Notes under the pieces: model-generated
Database searches by the model: none
Told to the model about the DNA's origin: nothing
What the model saw: only the letters and a program-made list of their open reading frames with translations
Translations under genes and position numbers: made by a program
Shown: one piece after another, positions 26,905 through 35,084 of the stretch
Position numbering within the stretch: the stretch's first letter is position 1
Layout: every line of letters starts with the position of its first letter
From: Micromonospora solifontis
GTDB taxonomy: Bacteria; Actinomycetota; Actinomycetes; Mycobacteriales; Micromonosporaceae
Direction of reading: 5' to 3'
DNA length: 64,000 nt
NCBI RefSeq assembly: GCF_003725545.1
Contig: NZ_RJLN01000030.1
Span: 1 to 64,000, forward strand

Positions 26905-26915
26905 CGAAAGTTTCG
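26905..26915. promoter_or_regulatory. palindromic operator CGAAAGTTTCG
   Basis: Perfect CGAAA-G-TTTCG palindrome 68 bases before the CE7 esterase start. The same 11-mer recurs at 27062-27072 in this intergenic region. CGAAA/TTTCG palindromes are known operators of LacI-type xylan regulators in Streptomyces. Confidence 0.6.
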
Positions 26916-27007
26916 CCGCACGGTATCACGACGGCATCGACATTCCTGCCCCCTGACCAGGTCACCGTCCGTGCTGGACAGTGGCGGCAATGCGCCGTCC
27001 GCCACCC

Positions 27008-27037
27008 TTGACACAACACCATCGATGCTCCTAGGTT
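27008..27037 (+). promoter_or_regulatory. promoter of the aldouronate/xylan ABC operon
   Basis: TTGACA at 27008-27013 and TAGGTT at 27032-27037, 18 bases apart, a good housekeeping-sigma match for an actinomycete. Transcription would start near 27044, about 60 bases before the first permease start, with the operator at 27061-27073 just downstream. Confidence 0.65.
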
Positions 27038-27060
27038 CCCGGAAAAGTCTCGATGTATCG

Positions 27061-27073
27061 CCGAAAGTTTCGG
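27061..27073. promoter_or_regulatory. operator CCGAAAGTTTCGG downstream of promoter
   Basis: Perfect 13-base palindrome starting 24 bases after the -10 element of the ABC operon, the right place for a repressor roadblock. The same spacing is seen at the GH10 xylanase gene (26 bases). Presumed LacI-family site. Confidence 0.65.
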
Positions 27074-27102
27074 TGTGCCCGGCTTGGCCGAGAGGGGTCC
27101 AG

Positions 27103-28089
27103 ATGACCGCGTCCGACACGGCGCGACCGGTGGCGGACCCGGGGAGTCCGTCGCCGCCGACGACCCGTACGCGCCGGCGCGCCGGGCGGCATACCTGGCG
27201 CCGGGCGCTGCGGCGGGACTGGCAGCTCTACTCCCTGGCCGTGCTGCCGTTGCTGTTCTTCCTGGTCTTCCGGTACCTGCCGATGCTGGGCAACGTGATC
27301 GCCTTCCGCCGGTTCCAGCCCGGCGGGAGCGTGTTCGGCGAGCGCTGGGTGGGCCTGCGGTACATCCGCATGTTCCTGAGCGACCCGACGTTCTGGGACG
27401 TCTTCACCAACACGCTGGTGCTGGGCCTGCTGACCCTGCTGTCCTGCTTCCCCCTGCCGATCGTGCTCGCGCTGCTCCTCAACGAGCTGCGCAGCCGCCG
27501 GCTCAAACGGTTCGTCCAGTCGGTGTCCTACCTGCCGCACTTCCTGTCGATCGTGATCGTGGCGGCGATGGTCATGCAGCTGGTGTCCGTCGACGGCACG
27601 GTGAACCAGCTCGTTCGCGCCCTGGGCGGCGAGGCGGTGCCGTTCCTGCAGCAGGCCGGGTGGTTCCGGACGATCTACGTCTCCTCCGAGGTCTGGCAGA
27701 CCGTCGGCTGGGGCACGATCCTCTACCTCGCCGCGCTGACCGCCGTCGACGAGGACCTGTACGAGGCCGCCCGCATCGACGGCGCCAACCGGTGGCGGCA
27801 GACCTGGCACGTCACGCTGCCCGGGATCCGGCCGACGATGGTGACGCTGCTGATCCTCAACATCGGCACGTTCATGGCGGTCGGATTCGAGAAGATCCTG
27901 CTCCTGTACAACCCGCTGACCTACCCGACGGCCGACGTGATCTCCACCTACCTGTTCCGGGTCGGCATCGTCTCCAACAACTTCAGCTACGCGGCGGCGA
28001 TCGGCCTGTTCGAGTCCGTCATCGGGCTGACGCTGGTGCTGTCGGCGAACGCGATCTCCCGGCGCACGGTGGGGACGAGCCTGTGGTGA
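27103..28089 (+). CDS. lplB: ABC transporter permease, LplB type
   Basis: First membrane subunit of a carbohydrate importer of the CUT1 class. 328 residues, about 40 cytoplasmic then six membrane segments. The EAA loop that contacts the ATPase is DEDLYEAARIDGANRWRQTW followed by HVTLPGIRPTM. The N-terminal DWQLYSLAVLPLLFFLVFRY is typical of LplB-type proteins. ATG 27103 has GAGAGGGG shortly upstream. The gene leads an operon continuing with a YtcP-type permease, LplA-type lipoprotein, GH39, YesL-like, GH42 and GH67. That arrangement recalls the aldouronate cluster of Paenibacillus, so aldotetrauronate import is likely (inference). No ATPase gene is nearby. Confidence 0.88.
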   Translation: MTASDTARPVADPGSPSPPTTRTRRRAGRHTWRRALRRDWQLYSLAVLPLLFFLVFRYLPMLGNVIAFRRFQPGGSVFGERWVGLRYIRMFLSDPTFWDVFTNTLVLGLLTLLSCFPLPIVLALLLNELRSRRLKRFVQSVSYLPHFLSIVIVAAMVMQLVSVDGTVNQLVRALGGEAVPFLQQAGWFRTIYVSSEVWQTVGWGTILYLAALTAVDEDLYEAARIDGANRWRQTWHVTLPGIRPTMVTLLILNIGTFMAVGFEKILLLYNPLTYPTADVISTYLFRVGIVSNNFSYAAAIGLFESVIGLTLVLSANAISRRTVGTSLW

Positions 28090-29015
28090 CCATCGGCGCG
28101 AGCACGTCCGCCCCGGCGAGGAAACAACAGCCCGGCCACCGCCCCACCCGGGGCTACCGGGTCTTCCGGGTGGTCAACGCGGTCATCCTGACCGGCGTCG
28201 TGCTGGTGACGTTGTACCCCTTCGTCACCATCGTGGCCCGCTCGCTCAGCGACAACGCGTACATCGTGTCGGGGAAGGTGAACCTGATCCCGCGCGGGTT
28301 CAACCTCGCCGCGTACAAGGCCGTGATGGCCGATCCGATGTTCTGGACGAGCTACCGCAACACGGTGGTGTACACGGCGGCCGCCACGGCCGTGTCGCTC
28401 GTGCTGACCACCTGCTACGCCTACGTCCTGTCCAAGCCGCAGCTCAAGGGCCGGACCGCACTCGTCGGGATCGCCGTGTTCACCATGTTCTTCAGCGGCG
28501 GGCTGATCCCCAACTACATCCTGGTCACCAGCCTCGGCCTGAAGAACACCCTGTGGGCGATCGCCCTGCCCAACGCGATCAGCGTGTTCAACCTGCTGGT
28601 GATGAAGGCGTTCTTCGAGAGCCTGCCGGTCGAGTTGGAGGAGGCCGCCGCCGTCGACGGGCTGAACACGTACGGCATCCTGCTGCGCATCGTGCTGCCG
28701 CTGTCGAAGGCGGTGCTCGCCACGATGTTCCTCTTCTACGCGGTCTCCTTCTGGAACTCCTGGTTCGCCGCGTTCCTCTACATGGACCGGATGGACCTGT
28801 TCCCGGTGACCGTGTACCTGCGCAACCTCATCGCTGGCGCGACCGACGCGACGTCGGTCGGCGGCGGCCTGGGCAGCGCCAGCGACGTCGTGCAGTCCGC
28901 CGCCACCATCCAGTCCGTGACGATCGTGCTCACGGTCCTGCCCATCCTCGCGGTCTACCCCTTCATCCAGCGCTACTTCGTCTCCGGAGTCATGCTCGGC
29001 GCGGTCAAGGGATAG
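28086..29015 (+). CDS. ytcP: ABC transporter permease, YtcP type
   Basis: Second membrane subunit of the same importer. 309 residues with six membrane segments (VVNAVILTGVVLVTLYPFV first). The EAA loop is VELEEAAAVDGLNTYGILLR, and the C-terminus ends VMLGAVKG as is usual for YtcP/LplC-type proteins. GTG 28086 overlaps the previous stop as GTGA; GTG 28083 is in the same frame. Heterodimerises with the upstream LplB-type protein and needs an external MsiK-like ATPase. Confidence 0.88.
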   Translation: MTIGASTSAPARKQQPGHRPTRGYRVFRVVNAVILTGVVLVTLYPFVTIVARSLSDNAYIVSGKVNLIPRGFNLAAYKAVMADPMFWTSYRNTVVYTAAATAVSLVLTTCYAYVLSKPQLKGRTALVGIAVFTMFFSGGLIPNYILVTSLGLKNTLWAIALPNAISVFNLLVMKAFFESLPVELEEAAAVDGLNTYGILLRIVLPLSKAVLATMFLFYAVSFWNSWFAAFLYMDRMDLFPVTVYLRNLIAGATDATSVGGGLGSASDVVQSAATIQSVTIVLTVLPILAVYPFIQRYFVSGVMLGAVKG

Positions 29016-29056
29016 CCACCGGCACCACCACCGCCCCCACCCGAAAGGAATCCCCC

Positions 29057-30691
29057 ATGGTTCAGCTATCCCGGCGCCAGTTGCTGTTCGCCGCCGGCGC
29101 GGCCGCCGTCGTCTCGGTGGCCGGCTGCAGCGACGACGGCGACAAGAAGGACCTCGCCGACAACCGCGCCGGCGCCATGGACAAGTACGGCGTCGGGGAC
29201 CAGTTCAAGGCCACCACCGCGCTGTCCTTCTCGATGCTCTACAACAACCACCCGAACTATCCGCTGAAGGACGACTGGCTGTTCTGGTCGGAGCTGAAGA
29301 AGCGGACCGGGGTCACGATCGAGCCGGTCGCCGTGCCGCTGAGCGACTACGAGCAGAAGCGCAGCGTGCTGATCGGCGCCGGGGACGCGCCGTTCATCAT
29401 TCCGAAGACGTACCACCCGCAGGAGGACGCCTACGTCTCCTCCGGCGCGATCCTTCCGGTCAGCGACTACCTCGACCTGATGCCGAACTTCAAGGACAAG
29501 ATCGAGAAGTGGAACCTCCAGCCGGAGATCGATTCGCTGCGCCAGGAGGACGGCAAGTTCTACCTGCTGCCGGGCCTGCACGAGAAGCCCTGGCAGGACT
29601 ACACCCTCGCGGTCCGGATGGACATCCTGGAGCAGCTCAAGATCCCGGTCCCGCAGACCTGGGACGACGTGTACAACATGCTCAAGGCGATGAAGGCCGC
29701 CTACCCGAACGTCTACCCGTTCTCGGACCGGTTCGGCAAGCCCAACCCCGCCGGCAACCTGCTGAACATGCTCGCCCTCGCGTACGGCCTGCAGGGCGCC
29801 GGCTGGAACTTCCAGCACACCAGCTGGGACGCGAGCGCCAAGAAGTTCGTCTACACCGGCGCGTCCGAGCAGTACAAGGCGATGCTGGACTACCTGCACA
29901 AGCTGGTCGCCGAAGGGCTGCTCGACCCGGAGACCTTCACCCAGACCGACGACCAGGCCCGCCAGAAGCTCGCCAGCGGCAAGTCCTTCGTCATCAGCAC
30001 GAACGCGCAGACCCTGGTCAACGACTACCGGCCCGACATGGCGAAGACCCTGCCGAACGCCCGGATGGCCAAGATCCCGTTCCCGATCGGGCCAGCCGGA
30101 CCGGTCAACCCGGCGAGCCGGCTCGAGAACGGCATCATGATCTCCACGAAGGCCCGCGACAGCAAGAACTTCGTGGCCATGATGCAGTTCATCGACTGGC
30201 TCTGGTATTCCGACGCCGGGCAGGAGTTCGCCAAGTGGGGGGTCGAGGGGACCACCTACACGAAGGACTCCGCCGGCAAGCGCACCCTCGCCGCCGACGT
30301 CGACGTCCTGGGCCTCAACCCCAAGGGGACCAAGCACCTGCAGAAGGACTTCGGCTTTTACAACGGCATCTTCGCCTACGGTGGCCGCCTCGAACTGGTC
30401 CAGTCCTTCTTCTCGGCCGAGGAGATGGAGTTCCAGAAGGTGCTCAACGCGCGGCCGACCGTCGCCGTCCCGCCGCCGCACCCGCTCAGCGACGCCGAAC
30501 GCGAGCAGGTGACGCTCTGGGAGACCCCGCTGAAGGACTACGTCTACCAGAACACGCTGAAGTTCATCCTGGGCCAGCGCGCCCTGGGCGAGTGGGACGC
30601 CTACGTGACCGAGCTCAAGGGCAAGAACATGGCCTCCTACCTGGACCTCATCAACAAGGCGTACGACCGGTACCAGAAGAAGCACGGCTGA
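29057..30691 (+). CDS. lplA: extracellular sugar-binding lipoprotein, LplA type
   Basis: Captures the oligosaccharide for the LplB-YtcP importer. 544 residues, the large size typical of LplA/YtcQ-type proteins rather than MalE-size ones. The twin-arginine-like signal LSRRQLLFAAGAAAVVSVAG ends with a lipobox at Cys24 (VAGC). The mature part shows the type 1 solute-binding pattern FSMLYNNHPNYPLKDDWLFW, the GDAPFI segment, YLLPGLHEKPWQDYTLAVRM and the C-terminal KNMASYLDLINKAYDRYQKK. ATG 29057 has AAAGGAA seven bases upstream. Followed by a strong hairpin before the GH39 gene. By context binds aldouronates or decorated xylo-oligosaccharides. Confidence 0.9.
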   Translation: MVQLSRRQLLFAAGAAAVVSVAGCSDDGDKKDLADNRAGAMDKYGVGDQFKATTALSFSMLYNNHPNYPLKDDWLFWSELKKRTGVTIEPVAVPLSDYEQKRSVLIGAGDAPFIIPKTYHPQEDAYVSSGAILPVSDYLDLMPNFKDKIEKWNLQPEIDSLRQEDGKFYLLPGLHEKPWQDYTLAVRMDILEQLKIPVPQTWDDVYNMLKAMKAAYPNVYPFSDRFGKPNPAGNLLNMLALAYGLQGAGWNFQHTSWDASAKKFVYTGASEQYKAMLDYLHKLVAEGLLDPETFTQTDDQARQKLASGKSFVISTNAQTLVNDYRPDMAKTLPNARMAKIPFPIGPAGPVNPASRLENGIMISTKARDSKNFVAMMQFIDWLWYSDAGQEFAKWGVEGTTYTKDSAGKRTLAADVDVLGLNPKGTKHLQKDFGFYNGIFAYGGRLELVQSFFSAEEMEFQKVLNARPTVAVPPPHPLSDAEREQVTLWETPLKDYVYQNTLKFILGQRALGEWDAYVTELKGKNMASYLDLINKAYDRYQKKHG

Positions 30692-30696
30692 CCCGA

Positions 30697-30733
30697 CCGG
30701 AGGCCGGGCCCGGTGACGGGGCCCGGCCTCCGG
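30697..30733 (+). terminator. intra-operon hairpin after the binding-protein gene
   Basis: Perfect 15-bp stem, CCGGAGGCCGGGCCC (30697-30711) with GGGCCCGGCCTCCGG (30719-30733), 7-base loop. It begins five bases after the lplA-type stop and 44 bases before the GH39 start. Without a T-run and inside the operon it more likely protects or attenuates the message, as with other abundant binding-protein genes. Confidence 0.6.
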
Positions 30734-30777
30734 CGGCAGGAACGGCCGGCACCTGCCGGGCGGAGGAGAGGAACGAC

Positions 30778-32337
30778 ATGCCGATCGTCGTACCGGAGCA
30801 GGCCACGGGCCGGCTGACCGACGCGTGGCGCGCCTGTGTCGGCACCGGCCGGTTCGACCTGGCGCTCCGGCGCGACTACCAGGACTCGCTGTCCCTGGTG
30901 CAACGGGAGATCGGCTTCCGGCACATCCGGGGGCACGGGCTGTTCAGCGACGGCACGGGCATCTACCGGCCGTACGAGTACCGGGGCTCGCGCCAGGTGC
31001 GGTACGCCTTCACCTACGTCGACCAGGTGATCGACGCCTACCTCGCGCTCGGCGTCCGGCCCTTCCTGGAGTTGGGCTTCATGCCCACCGACCTCGCCGC
31101 CGGCGACCAGACGGTGTTCTGGTGGCGGGGCAACGTCACCCCGCCACGGTCCTGGACCGGGTGGGCGGACCTGGTCCGGGCCACGCTGCGCCACCTCGTC
31201 GACCGGTACGGGCTCGACGAGGTACGCGGCTGGCCGATCGAGGTGTGGAACGAACCCAACCTCACCCAGTTCTGGCGGGACGCCGACCGGGACGCCTACC
31301 ACCGGCTCTACGAGGTGACCGCGCACGCGGTCAAGGAGGTCGACGCCGGCCTCCAGGTCGGCGGCCCGGCCATCTCCCCCGGCGCGGACGACTGGCTGAT
31401 GCCGTTCGCCGAGTTCGTGACCGCCCGCTCGGTGCCGGTCGACTTCGTCAGCAAGCACGCGTACACCTCCGGGCCCGCCCAGCACGTGCCGTTCGGCACC
31501 CACCAGCCCCTCGCGCCCGGGTCCGAACTGCTGGCGCAGTTCGCCGCCCCCCGACGGCTGCTGCGCGGCACCGCGCTGGCGGACCTGCCGGTGCACATCA
31601 CCGAGTTCAATTCGTCCTACCGGCCCGACAACCCGGTGCACGACACCGCGTTCCACGCCGCGTACCTCGCCCCGGTGCTGGCCGGCGGCGGCGACCTGGT
31701 CGACTCCTTCTCCTACTGGACCTTCAGCGACATGTTCGAGGAGGAGGGGGTGCCGACCACGCTGTTCCACGGCGGCTTCGGCCTGCTCACCCACCGCCAG
31801 ATCAAGAAGCCCACCTACCACCTGTACGCCTTCATGGCCCGCCTCGGTGACGAGGTGCTCGCCCGCGGTTCGGACCACCTGGTCACCCGGGACGCCACCG
31901 GCCGGATCGCCGTGCTGGCCTGGGCGCCGGTGGACGCCACCGGCGACACCCCCGGACCGGACCGGCACACCGTCCGCCTGTCGCTGCCCCTGCGCACCCC
32001 GGGGGGCGCCGCGTTCCTGCTGCGCTCGTCGGTCGACGAGGAGGTCGGCAACGCCTGGACGGCGTGGTGCGAGATGGGCCGCCCGCACTCCCCCACCGCG
32101 CGGCAGCTGGACCAGCTGCGGGAGGCCGCCGAACCGGCCCGCCGGCACGCCCGGCTGCCGGTCGAGGGCGGCCGGGTCACGCTGGACCTGCACCTGTCCC
32201 GGCACGAGGTGACCCTGGCCGAGCTGACCGCGGCGACCGACGAGACCCCACCGTGGTGGGACGACGACCGGCTGCTCGGCCGCGCCGCGGACGACGGGCC
32301 GCCCCGCGACGCCGGACCCGACCAGGAGGCGAGGTGA
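30778..32337 (+). CDS. beta-xylosidase, GH39
   Basis: Removes xylose from the non-reducing end of imported xylo-oligosaccharides. 519 residues, no signal peptide, so cytoplasmic. The (beta/alpha)8 barrel is seen in FRHIRGHGLFSDGTGIYRPY; the acid/base is Glu159 in EVWNEPNL and the nucleophile Glu276 in HITEFNSSY, both conserved GH39 motifs. DSFSYWTFSDMFEEEGVP follows in the barrel and a beta-sandwich ends the protein. ATG 30778 has GGAGGAGAGGA upstream. The C-terminal end overlaps the next start as GTGA. Substrates related to iduronate are known in other GH39 branches, but the xylan context favours xylosidase. Confidence 0.9.
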   Translation: MPIVVPEQATGRLTDAWRACVGTGRFDLALRRDYQDSLSLVQREIGFRHIRGHGLFSDGTGIYRPYEYRGSRQVRYAFTYVDQVIDAYLALGVRPFLELGFMPTDLAAGDQTVFWWRGNVTPPRSWTGWADLVRATLRHLVDRYGLDEVRGWPIEVWNEPNLTQFWRDADRDAYHRLYEVTAHAVKEVDAGLQVGGPAISPGADDWLMPFAEFVTARSVPVDFVSKHAYTSGPAQHVPFGTHQPLAPGSELLAQFAAPRRLLRGTALADLPVHITEFNSSYRPDNPVHDTAFHAAYLAPVLAGGGDLVDSFSYWTFSDMFEEEGVPTTLFHGGFGLLTHRQIKKPTYHLYAFMARLGDEVLARGSDHLVTRDATGRIAVLAWAPVDATGDTPGPDRHTVRLSLPLRTPGGAAFLLRSSVDEEVGNAWTAWCEMGRPHSPTARQLDQLREAAEPARRHARLPVEGGRVTLDLHLSRHEVTLAELTAATDETPPWWDDDRLLGRAADDGPPRDAGPDQEAR

Positions 32338-33023
32338 GCGACATCCTCGGCGCGCGGCGCCAGTTCGGCGACGGACCACTGTCCCGCGCCGCGGCGCGGG
32401 TCTACACCCTGCTGGTGGTCGAGCTGCTGCTCCTGGCCAGCACCGCACCCGGCCTGCTGGCGCTGCTGCTGCTGGATCGGGACGTCAGCAACCTCCCGCT
32501 GGTCGCGGCCTGCGCGCTGCCGCTCGGCCCGGCGCTGTCCGCCGCCCTGTACGCGCTGCACCACCAGCCGCCCGACCTGACCCAGCTGCATCCGGCCCGC
32601 GCCTTCTGGCGCGGCTACCGCACCAACCTCACCGACGTCCTGCGGATCTGGGTTCCGCTGCTGCTCTGGCTGGCCGTCATCGCGGTGAACCTCGCCCACC
32701 TTCCCGCCGCGGGCGTCCCCCGCTGGTGGGCGGTGCCCCTCGTGCTGGTCGGGGCGGGCGTGACCCTGATCGGTGCGAACGCCCTGGTGATCACGTCGTT
32801 GTTCCGCTTCCGGGTCCGGGACGTCCTGCGATTGGCCCGGCACTTCCTCGTCCGTACCCCCTCCGTCACCATCGGCAACGCCGCGCTGCTGGTCGCGGTC
32901 GCCGCCCTGATCCTGGTCACCTCCGAGGTGGTGGTCGCCGTGCTGGGCGCGGTGCTGGTGCTCGCCCTGCTGCACGGCAGCCGCCCCATGATCACCGCCG
33001 TCCGGAAGGACTTCACCGCATGA
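32334..33023 (+). CDS. yesL: YesL-like (DUF624) membrane protein
   Basis: 229 residues with about six hydrophobic segments. The opening FGDGPLSRAAARVYTLLVVE followed by LLLLASTAPGLLALLLL matches DUF624 (YesL) proteins, which commonly accompany oligosaccharide ABC operons such as yesLMNOPQ. Their role is unknown; they may help transporter assembly. GTG 32334 overlaps the GH39 stop (GTGA) with AGGAGG five bases upstream, and its own stop overlaps the GH42 start (ATGA), so the whole set is translated in series. Confidence 0.8.
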   Translation: MSDILGARRQFGDGPLSRAAARVYTLLVVELLLLASTAPGLLALLLLDRDVSNLPLVAACALPLGPALSAALYALHHQPPDLTQLHPARAFWRGYRTNLTDVLRIWVPLLLWLAVIAVNLAHLPAAGVPRWWAVPLVLVGAGVTLIGANALVITSLFRFRVRDVLRLARHFLVRTPSVTIGNAALLVAVAALILVTSEVVVAVLGAVLVLALLHGSRPMITAVRKDFTA

Positions 33024-35059
33024 GCCTGCCGGGCGCCGCCAAGGTCGGTTTCGGTGGCGACTACAACCCGGAGCAGTGGCCCGAGCCGGTGTGGCACCAG
33101 GACTACCGGCTGTTCGACCTGGCCCGGATCGACACCGTGACCCTCGGGGTCTTCCACTGGGCGCTGCTCCAGCCGGCCCCCGACGGGTACGACTTCTCGC
33201 TGCTGGATCGCATCGTCGAGCGGGCCGCCGCCGAGGGTCGCCGGATCTGCCTGGCGACCGGCACCGCGGCCCACCCGGCGTGGCTGGCCCGCGCCCACCC
33301 GGAGGTCACCCGGGTCGACTTCGAGGGCCGCCGGCACCGGTTCGGCCAGCGGCACAACTCCTGCCCCAGCTCCCCGGTCTTCCGTCGGCTCTCGGCGGAG
33401 CTGGCCCGCCGAATCGCCGCCCGGTACGCCGGCAACCCCGCCGTCGTGGCCTGGCACGTCGGCAACGAGTACGGCGGCGCCTGCTACTGCGAACGGTGCG
33501 CCGACGGCTTCCGGGACTGGCTGCGCGACCGGTACGGCACCCTCGACGCGCTCAACGACGCCTGGTGCACCACCTTCTGGTCGCACACCTTCACCGACTG
33601 GGCGCAGGTCGAACCGCCGTCGGCGCTGACCGAGCACTGGCGCGGCCCCGACCACACCGCCTTCCAGGGCATCACCCTGGACTACCTGCGCTTCACCTCG
33701 GACGCCCTGCTGGCCAACTTCCTCGACGAGAAGGCCGCCATCCGCGAGTCCAGTCCGGACCTGCCGGTCACCACCAACTTCATGGGCATGTACCGGCCGA
33801 TCGACTACCACCGCTGGGCACCCCACCTGGACTTCGCCTCCTGGGACAACTACCCGCCGGATGACAGCTCCCCGGCGTGGATGGCGCTGAGCCACGACCT
33901 GATCCGCGGCCTCAAGGACGGCCAGCCGTTCTGGCTGATGGAGCAGACCCCGAGCCACACCGCCTGCCGGGACGTGAACCCGCTGAAGCGGCCCGGGGTC
34001 ATGCGGCTGTGGAGCTGGCAGGCGGTGGCGCACGGCGCCGATGCGGTGCTCTTCTTCCAGCTGCGCGCCGCCCGCGGGGCCTGCGAGAAGTACCATGGCG
34101 CGGTGATCGGCCACGCCGGCCGGTCCGACACCCGGGTCTTCCGGGAGGTCGCGGCGCTCGGCGCGGAACTCGACCGGCTGGGCGACGCCACCCTGGGGGC
34201 GCGCACGCCGGCCCGGGTCGCGCTGCTGTTCGACTGGGACAGCTGGTGGGCCCTGGAGATCTCCGACGGGCCGAACCGCCTGGTCCGCTACCAGCAGGTC
34301 GTGTCGGCCTACCACCGGGCGCTCTGGGACGCCGGGGTCGACGTGGACGTGCTCCCGGTGACCGCGGCCCTGTCCCGCTACCAGGTGGTTCTCGCCCCGG
34401 TGCTGCACCTGGTCAAGGGGGACCTGGCGGACCGGCTGGCGGAGGTGGCGGCCCGGGGCGGTTCGGTGCTGACGACGTTCCTGTCCGGTCGGGTCGACGA
34501 GCACGACAACGCCTTCCTCGCCGACGTGCCCGGCCCGCTCGCCGCGCTGACCGGGGTACGGGTCGACGAGTGGGACGCCCGCGGGCCGGAGTTCGTCAAC
34601 CCGGTGCTCCTGGCGGACGGCGTCGACCGGGTGGAGGTGGCGTCCCGGCTCGTCTTCGAGCTGGTCATTCCGCAGGGTGCGGAGGTGGTCGGCAGGTACC
34701 GGGCCGATTTCTACGCCGGCACGCCGGCGGTCACCCGGAACCGGTTCGGCGCCGGCGACGGCTGGTACGTCGCTGCGGGGCTGGACCAGGAGGGGGTGTC
34801 CTGGGTGGTCCGGCGGGTGCTCGACCGGCACGGCCTGATCGGCCCGTACGCGGACGTGCCGGAGCTGGAGAGCGGCGTGCGGGTCACGCCCGACGGGGTC
34901 CGGCTGCGTTTCCTGCTCAACCACCGGGCCGAGCCCGTCGAGGTCGCCGCCGCCGCGGGCGGTGTCGACCTGCTCACCGGCGACCGGGTCGAGGGCGGCC
35001 AGCCGATCCGGCTCGACCCGTACGGAGTCATGGTGGTTCGCGAGGACGGATCCGCGTGA
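33020..35059 (+). CDS. beta-galactosidase-type glycoside hydrolase, GH42
   Basis: 679 residues. The GH42 barrel begins VGFGGDYNPEQWPEPVWHQD; acid/base Glu150 in VGNEYGGACYC and nucleophile Glu308 in LMEQTPS are intact, and the cysteines of ACYCERC with an earlier SCPSSP are typical of the structural metal site. A trimerisation-type beta domain (ALLFDWDSWWALE) and a small beta C-terminal domain follow. No signal peptide, so it acts on imported sugar. Placed between YesL-like and GH67, it may remove galactose or arabinopyranose substituents rather than lactose (inference). ATG 33020 overlaps the previous stop. Confidence 0.92.
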   Translation: MSLPGAAKVGFGGDYNPEQWPEPVWHQDYRLFDLARIDTVTLGVFHWALLQPAPDGYDFSLLDRIVERAAAEGRRICLATGTAAHPAWLARAHPEVTRVDFEGRRHRFGQRHNSCPSSPVFRRLSAELARRIAARYAGNPAVVAWHVGNEYGGACYCERCADGFRDWLRDRYGTLDALNDAWCTTFWSHTFTDWAQVEPPSALTEHWRGPDHTAFQGITLDYLRFTSDALLANFLDEKAAIRESSPDLPVTTNFMGMYRPIDYHRWAPHLDFASWDNYPPDDSSPAWMALSHDLIRGLKDGQPFWLMEQTPSHTACRDVNPLKRPGVMRLWSWQAVAHGADAVLFFQLRAARGACEKYHGAVIGHAGRSDTRVFREVAALGAELDRLGDATLGARTPARVALLFDWDSWWALEISDGPNRLVRYQQVVSAYHRALWDAGVDVDVLPVTAALSRYQVVLAPVLHLVKGDLADRLAEVAARGGSVLTTFLSGRVDEHDNAFLADVPGPLAALTGVRVDEWDARGPEFVNPVLLADGVDRVEVASRLVFELVIPQGAEVVGRYRADFYAGTPAVTRNRFGAGDGWYVAAGLDQEGVSWVVRRVLDRHGLIGPYADVPELESGVRVTPDGVRLRFLLNHRAEPVEVAAAAGGVDLLTGDRVEGGQPIRLDPYGVMVVREDGSA

Positions 35060-35084
35060 CCGGCCCGCTCGACCGGGAGGTCCG

